This document shows positions 26,665 to 35,004 of a DNA stretch of 64,000 nt, piece after piece. The translations under genes were made by a program, and so were the position numbers. Under the pieces are notes generated by a model that worked only from the letters and a program-made list of their open reading frames with translations, did not search any database and was not told the DNA's origin. Within the stretch, counting starts at the first letter, position 1. Each line of letters opens with the position of its first letter. The stretch is from Paenibacillus chitinolyticus NBRC 15660. GTDB taxonomy: Bacteria; Bacillota; Bacilli; Paenibacillales; NBRC-103111. Location of the stretch: positions 1-64,000 of the forward strand of contig NZ_BBJT01000013.1 in NCBI RefSeq assembly GCF_000739915.1. Reading direction: 5' to 3'.

Positions 26665-27798
26665 TTACGATTTCAGTTCATACAGCATATCAATTGCAAG
26701 GGCCACTTCTTCTTTTTTATTGTAAAAATGAGGCGCAATCCGAATGACGTCATTGCGCGCGGACACAATAACTCCTCTTTCCCTCATTTTCATTTCGATC
26801 AGAGATGCGTTCGGGCAATGGAATGCCGTATTAGCTGCTTTTCGCTTGAGATCCAGCGGGCTTGCGATGGTTAGTCCCTTTTCTTGTCCATAAGAGACGG
26901 CAAAGTTTGATAATTCGTTAAGATAGGGCTCAATTCGATGTACTCCTATCTGATTTATCAATTCCAGCGCTGCATAAGCGGCGTAAGCGTTGATCATTGG
27001 TGGAGTCCCCGTATCAAAACGTCTTGTTCCTTCCGCATAATCCAGTGATTTAACATCAAACGAAAAGGGATCTATTCGGCCGAACCAGCCGGTGATGGAA
27101 GGCTGCAATTCATCGGCAAGTTCTTTCTTGACGTATAGGAAGGCGATTCCCGGTATCCCCAGCAAATACTTTTGTGCTCCTGCCGCAAGAAAATCCACGT
27201 CCATCTCCTTAACGTCTATAGCAGCACAACCTGCGGACTGATACGCATCAACAAATAACCGTGCCCCTTTACCGTGTGCAATGGCGGAAATTTGTTTTAA
27301 ATCTTGTTTAAGTCCATTATAATAAGCAGCATGCGACATGGAGACGATCAAAGTTTGTTCATCCACGTATCGATCATAAAATTCAATAGGAATCTCGTTG
27401 TTTTCACTTGGAACGTAAGCGACTTGGGCTCCCCGGGATTGTTGAGCCAACCAGACGTGCCCGATTGAAGGGAAATCCATTTCGGTGGTCACGACTTTAT
27501 TCCGGCCTGTTGTAAATTGCAGCGCGGATGCGACTGCCGACGCCGCTAATGAAACGGACGGAAGCACCGCAATTTCATCGGGGGATGCATTAATTAGGGT
27601 GGCAAAAGACTGTTTAGCCATCTCTACCCGATGCACCCAGCCCGTCCAGTCCATGCCTTCCGTTAACCAACCGTCGGTATACTCTTTCATGGCCGCTTCC
27701 ACTTGAAGGCTCATCGCGCTTTGCGAACAACTGGACAGCTGAATCTTGTTTTTTAATATCGGAAAATATTGTCTTTCCTTAACAAAAGGAAATTCCAC
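26665..27798 (-). CDS. Class V aminotransferase-like PLP enzyme
   Basis: A 377-residue fold-type I PLP protein of the cysteine desulfurase/isopenicillin N epimerase group. The Schiff-base Lys lies in AAGAQKYLLG near residue 209, with the PLP-binding Asp in LFVDAYQSAG. No cysteine occurs in the usual desulfurase active loop, so an epimerase, lyase or transaminase role is more likely. The first codon is GTG with a weak ribosome site, so the exact start is uncertain. It heads the leftward operon, 41 bases from the divergent regulator. Confidence 0.8.
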   Translation of the reverse strand: MEFPFVKERQYFPILKNKIQLSSCSQSAMSLQVEAAMKEYTDGWLTEGMDWTGWVHRVEMAKQSFATLINASPDEIAVLPSVSLAASAVASALQFTTGRNKVVTTEMDFPSIGHVWLAQQSRGAQVAYVPSENNEIPIEFYDRYVDEQTLIVSMSHAAYYNGLKQDLKQISAIAHGKGARLFVDAYQSAGCAAIDVKEMDVDFLAAGAQKYLLGIPGIAFLYVKKELADELQPSITGWFGRIDPFSFDVKSLDYAEGTRRFDTGTPPMINAYAAYAALELINQIGVHRIEPYLNELSNFAVSYGQEKGLTIASPLDLKRKAANTAFHCPNASLIEMKMRERGVIVSARNDVIRIAPHFYNKKEEVALAIDMLYELKS

Positions 27799-27839
27799 AA
27801 AAATCGCCCGCTTTCAATTTATATTTGAGGAGATTGACT

Positions 27840-28538
27840 ATGACCAAGACAGAAAGCGCTAACAATTCTTCGGTAACATCTTGGCTGGAAGGCTTGGCTT
27901 TTCAATGGCATCCGCTCCCTCAACTTGGACAAAAACTGGTTATACAAAAGCATGCTTTTATCTTTTTTGAAAATCAACCTAACGATTTTGTCTATCTCGT
28001 TCTGAACGGACGCATTCGATTATATGTGACCTCCCTCAATGGCGTCGAAAAAACGATCGCGATCATTGGAAAAAACGGGATGATTGGCGAAAACGGCATT
28101 TTTGATAACGCTGCCTCGTACAACCATAGCGCTATTGCGGCCAGTAAAGCCACTTTAATTAAAATTGATCGAAAAAAACTCGAAGAAACGTTGAAAAGCA
28201 ATTTTGAACTTACACGACAAGTGCTGCTTTGGGTAAACTTAAAAATGAGAATAATGTCATCCCAATTACTGCAATTAAGCTCTTATTCCGCCACCCAGCG
28301 AATTTGTCACACGCTCTTACAGTTAGTTGATACGTATGGGTTAAAAAACGGCGAAAAAGAGTTCATCGGAATCGGCTTCACACACCAAGAATTGGCCAAT
28401 CTAGTGAGCACATCGAGGGTGACAGCGGCAAACACCCTGAAAAACTTGGAACTAACCGGCGTCATTTCCAAACAAAACGGCAAGTACGTGATTGAAGACA
28501 AGGCGCGCCTGATTTCATTAGGAACCCATCACAATTAA
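27840..28538 (+). CDS. Crp/Fnr-family transcriptional regulator
   Basis: A 232-residue regulator with an N-terminal cyclic-nucleotide-binding-like beta barrel (about 20-125; VLNGRIRLY, GENGIFD) and a C-terminal winged helix (HQELANLVSTSRVTAANTL). The single cysteine lies in the dimer helix, so this is not an iron-sulphur Fnr, and the phosphate-binding residues of cAMP receptors are not evident. ATG 27840 with GAGGAG upstream. The divergent position to the amidohydrolase operon, only 41 bases away, makes it the probable local regulator. Confidence 0.88.
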   Translation: MTKTESANNSSVTSWLEGLAFQWHPLPQLGQKLVIQKHAFIFFENQPNDFVYLVLNGRIRLYVTSLNGVEKTIAIIGKNGMIGENGIFDNAASYNHSAIAASKATLIKIDRKKLEETLKSNFELTRQVLLWVNLKMRIMSSQLLQLSSYSATQRICHTLLQLVDTYGLKNGEKEFIGIGFTHQELANLVSTSRVTAANTLKNLELTGVISKQNGKYVIEDKARLISLGTHHN

Positions 28539-28579
28539 TTGGGTATGCATTCATTGTATTAATTACTTTCTAAATATTC

Positions 28580-28595
28580 TGTAAAGTAGTTTACA
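28580..28595. promoter_or_regulatory. Palindromic operator before the truncated MarR gene
   Basis: TGTAAAGTAGTTTACA is a dyad with two perfect six-base arms around GTAG, the size and spacing of MarR-family operators. It lies 86 bases upstream of the first usable codon of the following MarR-like frame. Autoregulation would be usual for the family. Confidence 0.45.
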
Positions 28596-28607
28596 ATCTA
28601 TAAAATT

Positions 28608-28998
28608 TATCACATCTAATAAACATTTTTTAAAACAGGCCGATGAGAGCATTAAAGAACTGGGCTTGAATTCTCAGCAGGGAAAATTAATTGCCTTCAT
28701 CCATGAACATCAGGAGCAAGGCCTTATTCAGAAAGATCTCTCCGAACGTTTCCATGTGCGCGGAGCAAGCATCACAAGCATGCTTCAGGGACTTGAGAAG
28801 AAGGGATATATCGAACGGAAGATCCCCGCTCATAACGAACGGCAGAAGAACATCTACGTTCTGCCCAAGGGCCTTGCCTTGATCAATGACTTCAAACTAT
28901 CCTTCCAACGGGTAGAAGAGAAGATCGTTCAGAATCTCAACGAAGACGATCAGCAAGTTCTTCAACAACTTTTGACGAAGATCAATCAAAATCTGTAG
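28608..28998 (+). pseudogene. MarR-family regulator lacking its start
   Basis: A winged-helix regulator frame: LNSQQGKLIAFIHEH, then IQKDLSERFHVRGASITSM (recognition helix) and the wing GYIERKIPAHNERQKNI. In frame, codons continue upstream from the TTG at 28666 through ADESIKELG, part of the expected first helix, to a stop near 28572, with no ATG or GTG and no ribosome site. The usual 140-150 residue protein is therefore short by about 30 N-terminal residues, with the operator still present just upstream. Translation from TTG 28666 would give 110 residues lacking the dimer helix. The left limit given is approximate. Probably decayed. Confidence 0.55.
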
Positions 28999-29630
28999 TC
29001 AATGTTGAGATTATCCCCAGACAAATGCAACTTGAATACAAATTCCGCTGGGAGATGACGCGCCCGAAAGCCAGCGCCTTTTTTCCATTATGTGCCTGTG
29101 TTTTCCATGTCCGCCCAACTACCTTGGATTCCATCTAACGCAGCATTTCATAACAAGTGCTTCGTTGTGGTCGGGAAAGAGCGGGTTTCGGCGGTTGGCG
29201 TTTCATCGGGTAAAACGATCATGAATACAAACCACAATGTTTTTTTGATGCACGTTCATACCTGTAACAATCGCTTCCCAAACCAATCTTCCTCTCAAAT
29301 GGTTGTACAAAGATAGGTGGATTTGCTTGAAGAGAACCATTTTTCCGTGCGTGATCTTCGCTGTCCTCTAGGACAGGAGTCAACATGGAGGGCTTTGGAC
29401 CCGTAGCGTACTTCCATCGTACAGAGGCGCTCCTTTTTTACAAAGCTGAAATTTATCCATCTACAGGAATCTAACGCAGAACGATAGTTAAACAGTGAAG
29501 GGCTGCCGCCTGGCAGCCCTTCGCCCCGCTAACGGGCAGGTTAGTTGAGTCGGAATTCCTAACTAAACTTGAATCATTAACTTGTCGATACATTCGTAGA
29601 TACCTAAATTTACCGGATGGGGTGGCAGAA
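28999..29630. other. Gene-free stretch with hairpins and a repeat copy
   Basis: No supported frame was found. It contains GC-rich inverted segments ending in T-runs (for example GGAG...GCGCTCC followed by TTTTTT near 29440) and repeat copy A with its hairpin at 29480-29522. The rest shows nothing recognisable. Confidence 0.4.
29480..29522 (+). repeat. Hairpin-linked repeat, copy A
   Basis: AACGATAGT at 29480-29488, followed by the perfect stem GAAGGGCTGCC / GGCAGCCCTTC at 29497-29522 and then a small dyad CTAAC.GGGCAG.GTTAG. The core is shared with copies B (31041) and C (32051), each followed by a different hairpin. Confidence 0.55.
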
Positions 29631-30971
29631 TTGAAGGCAAAAATTATTATCACTTTTTTATTTATTTTTTCACTAGCAACTATGCCCAATGTAGGAGCAG
29701 CGAACACAGGAAACTTAAAAGACATTTCCGGGCATTGGGCTGAAGCGCAAATCAAATCAGCAGTCGTTAAAGGTTATGTAAATGGTTATCAAGATGGAAC
29801 TTTCAAGCCTGAAGCTCCTGTGAGTGGAGAAGAGTTTTTGGCTATGATGGTGCGAGCGTTAAAAATCCCCACCGAATCCCAGCTCTCGGAGGAATCTTGG
29901 TTTTCCCCAATTTACAAATCGGCAGTTAAAAGCGGTATTTATCAGGGGGATTATCAGAAAGGATGGGATCAACCACTCACCCGTGGTGACATGGCATTGA
30001 CTTTAGAGAGGGCTACTCGACAAAGGAGTTTTAAGCAATTGGTTGAATCGTCCCCACAAAGTAGGATACAGGACATCGACTCGATGCACAAAAATATGGA
30101 ACCCAAACAAATGGTGTATGAATCGGTAAGGCGAGGGCTGATGACGGGCACAAGCTCTACCGAATTATCACTTGATTCCGCCACAACTCGTGCTCAGGCT
30201 GTAGTAGTTATTGAACGAGTCATTTCTTATAATGCGGGGGAAAGTTTACCGATTGACCGACATACTTTGGAAGTCGCAGAAGTATTCTGGCATTCAACTA
30301 ATCTGTTCACTGTTTGGTCGAATTTTCTCGGCATAGAAAATGCCAATAAATTTGATACGACAAAGTTACATATGGAGACCGATTTTTTCGTCGGTGACAT
30401 TACCGGACTTTATATCATCGACGCTAATGACCCAGACTCACCATATTGGGATAAAATACAATATCCATTAAGTGAATTGTATAGAAATTCGTACAAAGAA
30501 GCTTATCCGGTAGAAGATATTAAAGATGCTTATTATATTGTTCACAGTATTTCTGAAAATGAAATCGAAAATTCTCAACATCTTGCACCTATAAATATCA
30601 ACATACATGGGGTAGGAGAGGATCCTGTAACTTATTTCAATGCTGGGGACGTATCTGCCATGCGGGAAAGACTTGAGAATGGGTCATTTGAAGTAAAGGA
30701 AGTGCTCCTTTTAAGAAAGCATACTGTACCCAAGGTTGGCGAAGCGCAGCATCACATAAACGGCAAATATTTTGATTCAAAGGTAGCTGTTCGCACCTAC
30801 ATAGTGCCCAAATACAACGTTCTTGTAGACAAAATAACGATCGATGTTTCTTCAACTATGATTGGCGATCGTAAAAATCAACGAGTCTTGAATATATGGC
30901 CTACTGGCATTCGTACTTTGAAACCAAATGCTAGTGATGTTGAGCTATACATGTTGGAGGAATTAAATTAA
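29631..30971 (+). CDS. Secreted protein with three N-terminal SLH domains and unknown C-terminal domain
   Basis: About 446 residues. A signal peptide ends near GAANTG. Three SLH-type repeats follow: DISGHWAEAQIKSAV, SWFSPIYKSAVKSG, and KQMVYESVRRGLM, the second and third diverged. From about residue 195 to the end there is a soluble domain with no recognised family, rich in aromatic and acidic residues. The start is uncertain: TTG 29631 has GGGGTGG upstream, GTG 29622 is also in frame. SLH domains at the N-terminus suggest wall anchoring with the C-terminal domain displayed outward. It is a lone gene flanked by repeat copies A and B. Confidence 0.8.
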   Translation: MKAKIIITFLFIFSLATMPNVGAANTGNLKDISGHWAEAQIKSAVVKGYVNGYQDGTFKPEAPVSGEEFLAMMVRALKIPTESQLSEESWFSPIYKSAVKSGIYQGDYQKGWDQPLTRGDMALTLERATRQRSFKQLVESSPQSRIQDIDSMHKNMEPKQMVYESVRRGLMTGTSSTELSLDSATTRAQAVVVIERVISYNAGESLPIDRHTLEVAEVFWHSTNLFTVWSNFLGIENANKFDTTKLHMETDFFVGDITGLYIIDANDPDSPYWDKIQYPLSELYRNSYKEAYPVEDIKDAYYIVHSISENEIENSQHLAPININIHGVGEDPVTYFNAGDVSAMRERLENGSFEVKEVLLLRKHTVPKVGEAQHHINGKYFDSKVAVRTYIVPKYNVLVDKITIDVSSTMIGDRKNQRVLNIWPTGIRTLKPNASDVELYMLEELN

Positions 30972-31040
30972 ATAGAATGATTTATTTAATAAAGAAAAGA
31001 AGACCCTCTGTACAATGCTAGGCAGAAATATTAAGCTCAC

Positions 31041-31095
31041 GGGAAACGATAGTGCAATTATCAGAACTGGAGCAGGCGCCGCGGCGACCTGCTCC
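31041..31095 (+). repeat. Hairpin-linked repeat, copy B
   Basis: GGGAAACGATAGTGCAATTA at 31041-31060, followed after eight bases by the stem GGAGCAGG / CCTGCTCC (31069-31095). No T-run follows, so this hairpin is not a normal terminator. Confidence 0.6.
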
Positions 31096-31158
31096 TGATC
31101 ACGTGTTTGTAAAAATTCCATTTAACAAGGATAAACTATTCCGTGAATTTCAGATGAT

Positions 31159-31428
31159 TGAAACATAAAGGGTTGCGCGGCGTTATCTCCTGTTTGTGCT
31201 TATATTATGTGGTATGCGCGTGGAAGCGGATTGTTTTCTAATATTGTTTCGGCCCTTCCAATCACAGTATTGCTGTCAGAAGGGTTTGAATTACGTAACG
31301 CTTACTTACCCTTTCACACTCATTACTATTTAATACCATGGCTTATGGGAATATATCTAATAATGATAGTTGTTTTGTTACTTACAATGCTGAAAAACAA
31401 AAAGAAACTATTGGACATTCTACTATAA
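31159..31428 (+). pseudogene. 3' remnant of a multi-pass membrane protein gene
   Basis: In frame from a TGA near 31157 to TAA at 31428 the translation is strongly hydrophobic: AALSPVCAYIMWYARG, then SALPITVLLSEGFELR, then YYLIPWLMGIYLIMIVVLL and a basic end (KNKKK). This is the C-terminal three-helix part of a larger integral membrane protein of DUF6518-like appearance. The only ATG in frame (31207) lies within a helix and has no ribosome site, so the 5' part has been lost. Confidence 0.45.
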
Positions 31429-31497
31429 AATAGGAAATTTCAAAGCAACTTTGCTTGAATCTTTGAAAGAGTGGATCAAGTTTAGGAGGTGATTTTT

Positions 31498-31959
31498 TTG
31501 TTAAGAAAAATCTGTATCATTTTCGTATTAGTTTTAAGCACCTTGACTTTCGGGCGTTCACAAGAGGAATCAAAACCATTAGTTATACCAAGCGAATATC
31601 AACATGCTAAGGAGATGCTCGATCATTTATACAATGAGGGGCTCAACATTCAAGAAATTCATAACTCTAAGTACACTGCATTCTTTAATACAAATCCTAA
31701 TAACTCGATGTACATTAAAACAGATATGGGAATATTCGAACTTGTACATCTTGAACGTAAGAACGGCAAGGAAATAGATATTGTAGTACAGGAAGCTACT
31801 GATAATGGGGAATATAAATATGTAGTTTCAGAAAATGGTGTAGACCGGCTATTAATCCTAGGCGCAGAAAACTATTTTAATAAATCGGACGAATACATTA
31901 CTATTGCGAGAAATAAAGATTTAAATGATAAAATTAAACAAGCTCTAAAAGCTCAATAA
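31498..31959 (+). CDS. Secreted protein of unknown function, 153 aa
   Basis: TTG 31498 stands nine bases after AGGAGG; an in-frame GTG at 31489 overlaps that site and was rejected. The first 22 residues form a signal peptide (RKICIIFVLVLSTLTFG) with a charged mature part of about 130 residues containing YTAFFNTNPNNSMYI and ELVHLERKNGKEI. No cysteine, no recognised family. AT-rich. Repeat copy C follows 90 bases downstream. Confidence 0.65.
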   Translation: MLRKICIIFVLVLSTLTFGRSQEESKPLVIPSEYQHAKEMLDHLYNEGLNIQEIHNSKYTAFFNTNPNNSMYIKTDMGIFELVHLERKNGKEIDIVVQEATDNGEYKYVVSENGVDRLLILGAENYFNKSDEYITIARNKDLNDKIKQALKAQ

Positions 31960-32050
31960 ACCTAATTGTATATTCGGGAATCGTGTGCATTGGCTCAATC
32001 CAAGCAAGTCTGTGATACCCCTCTCCATGATTAAAGTTTGTTACGTTAAC

Positions 32051-32096
32051 GGGAACGATAGTGCAATCACCGCTCGTATAAGAGGCGGTTTTCTTT
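32051..32096 (+). repeat. Hairpin-linked repeat, copy C, with terminator
   Basis: GGGAACGATAGTGCAATC at 32051-32068 leads directly into the stem ACCGC.TC / GAGGCGGT followed by TTTTCTTTT, a working-looking terminator for the secreted-protein gene upstream. Confidence 0.65.
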
Positions 32097-32139
32097 TGCT
32101 CGAAAATCAACATTTAACAATAACAGAGCCTAAATAATA

Positions 32140-32181
32140 GAAGACACCTTAGAGCGATTCCCCTCACTCTAAGGTGTCTTC
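32140..32181. terminator. Strong bidirectional hairpin
   Basis: Perfect 15-base arms GAAGACACCTTAGAG / CTCTAAGGTGTCTTC with a 12-base loop, followed by GTTTTAT. A second, imperfect hairpin with arms GGTTTCTCC / GGAGAAACC lies at 32206-32225. Between here and the next gene's stop at 32400 nothing else was seen. Confidence 0.6.
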
Positions 32182-32399
32182 GTTTTATACAATGTGGGCA
32201 AGCCAGGTTTCTCCAAGGAGAAACCCTTTGCCTCAATTTCAGACTTTTACGTCCACTTCTCCTGCAAATTCAGTCCATTAAATACTGGTTGATCGCTTTG
32301 GGTGGAATAAACATATGGTTCAGTAGTTTTAAGATTTTATCTGAATTTTCTAAATATATATAGCCACTTTAGATATTCAGATCAGGGTGCTTTAGAGGA

Positions 32400-33272
32400 T
32401 TAAATGTTTGGTATGTCGAGACATAGTCGTAGACCTGCTAACTGGCCAGGCATATTTTTTAGAGGTACTTGCAGCTCGGTCAATAGCATGGCCCATTGCG
32501 AAGGGTGTTGAAACGGGTAAAATCCGGCAGCGCCTCCACGAACTATTATTTCATCGCTCACTCCTCCAAGGCGGGTGAATGCCGCAATGGCGAGACCTGC
32601 TATGCCAAAAATATTGGAAGCTGCACGATTGAGCCTGGCATCACCAAATTGTGTAAGGCAGATGTCATCGGATAAATCTCGTGACGGAATTTCTTCTCCA
32701 CAAATGAACAAATTATTGTTGAACTCCTTGGAGACATACTCCCACTCGGTATCCCATGGCACTCTATACCCGGTTTTTTCCAAAAAAGACTTTGCTTCTT
32801 GTAAGGTAACATAGGTGGGGAACGGGCCATCTTCGTTGTAAAAATCAGGCCGTTCTTCATCATTTGATAGATTAATATTCTCCTCTAATACCCACTCGTA
32901 AACAGGGAAACGGCTCATAAGAAAGGGACTTATATGAGTATTTTCATTATCCTCGGATTGATGGATAAGTTGAGAAATCATTGACCAATCGTTAGGTGTG
33001 CCTATATTTCTGATGCTCTCGATATGTTGAGAGGATGCACCATAAATAAAGTCTCCTCCAAATATTAAATTTAAAGGTGTTTCGTAAAGCTCGTCATAAA
33101 AACATGGTATTTCGATTTCTTTACCATTTTGAGGATTCTTTATTAGATAGGGTTTAGCGAGTTGGAATCTTCCCGGTAACTTATTGATTATCGAATTGCA
33201 AATATCTTCGCGGCGTTCACGTGAAGCATTTTGCCAATTTTCTAGGCTATTGATTTCCGTAATGTTGGTCAT
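32400..33272 (-). CDS. SUMF1/formylglycine-generating-enzyme-fold protein
   Basis: About 290 residues. The C-terminal two thirds show the SUMF1 layout: SRFPVYEWV, then TYVTLQEAKSFLEKTGYRVP with TEWEYV, then ASNIFGIAGLA, IIVRGGAAGFYP and a final AGLRLCL. The family includes formylglycine-generating enzymes and many non-catalytic binding proteins; the paired cysteines of the enzyme are not present in the last segment (only one Cys in LCL), so it is probably not a sulfatase activator. The first 90 residues are not recognised. ATG 33272 has GAGG 12 bases upstream. It precedes no obvious sulfatase and is followed on the chromosome by a SUFU-type gene. Confidence 0.65.
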   Translation of the reverse strand: MTNITEINSLENWQNASRERREDICNSIINKLPGRFQLAKPYLIKNPQNGKEIEIPCFYDELYETPLNLIFGGDFIYGASSQHIESIRNIGTPNDWSMISQLIHQSEDNENTHISPFLMSRFPVYEWVLEENINLSNDEERPDFYNEDGPFPTYVTLQEAKSFLEKTGYRVPWDTEWEYVSKEFNNNLFICGEEIPSRDLSDDICLTQFGDARLNRAASNIFGIAGLAIAAFTRLGGVSDEIIVRGGAAGFYPFQHPSQWAMLLTELQVPLKNMPGQLAGLRLCLDIPNI

Positions 33273-33359
33273 TGGGTGCACCATCCTCTTCAGCTTATTT
33301 TCCTCGGCCCCTTATTGCCGTTCACTGGCGCTGGAGACCGAAATATATTGAACTGCTTA

Positions 33360-33977
33360 TTAATAAGGACGAGTGGGATCTATTATTGAATACGAGGACT
33401 TTTCTATGTAAATATCAAAAGCATCTATACCTTCTTGTAAAATTATATGGACTTCTTTATGAGTAATTGGTACAACCCACAAGACACTAATTATTTCTTC
33501 ACCTATTTTTATTTTTTCTAAATCCTCACTCTCTCCTCTTAGTTCATCAATCAAAAGGGCTTTTGTAGTCCAGTTCTCTGGTGCGAGTGCGCTCTCAGTC
33601 ATTACCCGTGGAGTTTCCGAAGATTTTATATTTTCAATATTATGGGCAATCAGGTCGCAGAAATAGGAGATTATACGATCCACGCTTTCTTGTCCCAAAT
33701 CGGGTTCTAAAGCTAGCATCCATTCAGTCTCAGTAGGTTTTCCGGTTTTTCGAATGGTATTAGATAGGCCGACTGTTGCGAATCTAGCAGGAGTTTTATC
33801 ATTACTTGATGGAAAATAATAGATCTCAATATATACGCCAGTCTCCGGTTTTGTCATGATGACTCTATATTCCGGCATAGACCATTCTTTAATATATAAA
33901 TTAAGAATGATTGTTCTTCTGATGTCGAAGTTCAGATTTTTTTCTTTGCTTGACTCTCTCTTGATTTGCACATCCAT
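33360..33977 (-). CDS. SUFU-domain protein, probable immunity protein
   Basis: About 205 residues. ARFATVGLSN, WMLALEPDL and the closing pair LWVVPITHKEVHIILQEG match the bacterial suppressor-of-fused family (PF05076), which is often found as an immunity protein against contact-dependent or polymorphic toxins. The start is uncertain: ATG 33977 lies only two bases from AGAGG, and the first 30 residues are not typical of the family. No toxin gene is visible next to it. Orphan immunity genes in arrays are common in such islands; here that remains an inference. Confidence 0.65.
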   Translation of the reverse strand: MDVQIKRESSKEKNLNFDIRRTIILNLYIKEWSMPEYRVIMTKPETGVYIEIYYFPSSNDKTPARFATVGLSNTIRKTGKPTETEWMLALEPDLGQESVDRIISYFCDLIAHNIENIKSSETPRVMTESALAPENWTTKALLIDELRGESEDLEKIKIGEEIISVLWVVPITHKEVHIILQEGIDAFDIYIEKSSYSIIDPTRPY

Positions 33978-34085
33978 CACCTCTTTTTATTGGTTTTCTC
34001 GGTTTAAAGTTTGAGCCAGTCGTGAATTTTTATTTGCAATCTTTAGACCACGGCAGCTCTTCGGCAGCGGCCTTTACGAAGTTAC

Positions 34086-34667
34086 TCAGTTTCCTTCCGA
34101 TGAATGGTGCTTCATAGCAGCTTCTTTTGCTCTAAGGACAATATCATCCACATCGGAAAACTGACGCTCAATAGATGCTAGCGCCTTCAGTAAAAAAAGG
34201 CCAAGATTTTTATCTCCTAAGCATAATTCCGTTTCGGCGAAAAATTCGATGTCTTCGAGTTTTTCTATATTTTTTTTATTATGGATGTTTTCAGGGAATT
34301 CGATGTATTCATAGAGGGTTAAGATTGCATCTTCGCCCTTCGTTTTAAAATCGTGAACAATTCCATTGAATAGGGTGTCTTTGAATTCTTCCTTGAGCCT
34401 GCCTTTTTCGTTCAATGCATCCGGATGAAATGTCGCCAAATATTTTTCGCTTCTTATGGCTTGATCATTAACGATGTAGGATATTTTCTCTTCGTCAAGA
34501 ATCTTTATTATTTCATCAATCGACTTAAACTTTAGTCTTGCAAATCTTGCCGGAGAAAATTGCTTGCGCAAAGAATCTTCATTTTTTGAAAGATATGCCC
34601 TAAAAGAAATTCGGGAATTTCCTTCCAAGAGTTCTTTGAAATAAACAAGATGCCTTTCATCTACCAT
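34086..34667 (-). CDS. Hypothetical protein, 193 aa
   Basis: ATG 34667 is five bases after a perfect AGGAGG. The protein is hydrophilic, helical and acidic, with ERHLVYFKELLEGNSRISF near the N-terminus and FFAETELCLGDKNLGLFLL towards the end; no signal peptide or membrane segment. No family recognised. It lies between a SUFU-type immunity gene and the acyltransferase remnant and could be another immunity-like protein, which is only suggested by position. Confidence 0.65.
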   Translation of the reverse strand: MVDERHLVYFKELLEGNSRISFRAYLSKNEDSLRKQFSPARFARLKFKSIDEIIKILDEEKISYIVNDQAIRSEKYLATFHPDALNEKGRLKEEFKDTLFNGIVHDFKTKGEDAILTLYEYIEFPENIHNKKNIEKLEDIEFFAETELCLGDKNLGLFLLKALASIERQFSDVDDIVLRAKEAAMKHHSSEGN

Positions 34668-35004
34668 ATCTGCCTCCTGCACTTCTTGGGCTTTTGGGTA
34701 CTATTATGATCACGCATCATTTTTTTGATCTGGGATTGGAGGTCTGATTGAAAAAATTGGGGGCGCACTAAGTTTCGACAATGATTTCATTACATCATGC
34801 CGCCCATACTTTTAATATCTGTTCCATGTGTAACGGAATGCCACGAAGGTCTGTAAAATCAAGGTTTTCAAAGATTCTAACTGTTCTATGTGACACGTGA
34901 TATTACGGACTTTCCACGGCATCCGTTACCCATTTGTTACCCCTAATCTTTTCCTTGTCCTATAGCAAATCGACAGAATGCAAACGAACGAAAGACAATC
35001 ATTT
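34668..35004. other. Gene-free stretch with a possible coding remnant
   Basis: No complete gene. On the minus strand 34902-34795 is an open run of 35 codons between stops with protein-like composition (FENLDFTDLRGIPLHM, then ILKVWAA and a stop) but no start or ribosome site. It may be the tail of a lost gene. Confidence 0.3.

Noticed and set aside
29092-29316. A 74-codon frame between the MarR remnant and the SLH gene
   Set aside because: No ribosome site, no domain, and many rare cysteine and asparagine combinations; nothing supports translation.
34780-34810. Tail of a second groEL copy (SMGGMM and stop on the minus strand)
   Set aside because: Only six matching residues, and the codons before them do not resemble GroEL; another frame of the same stretch is more protein-like.
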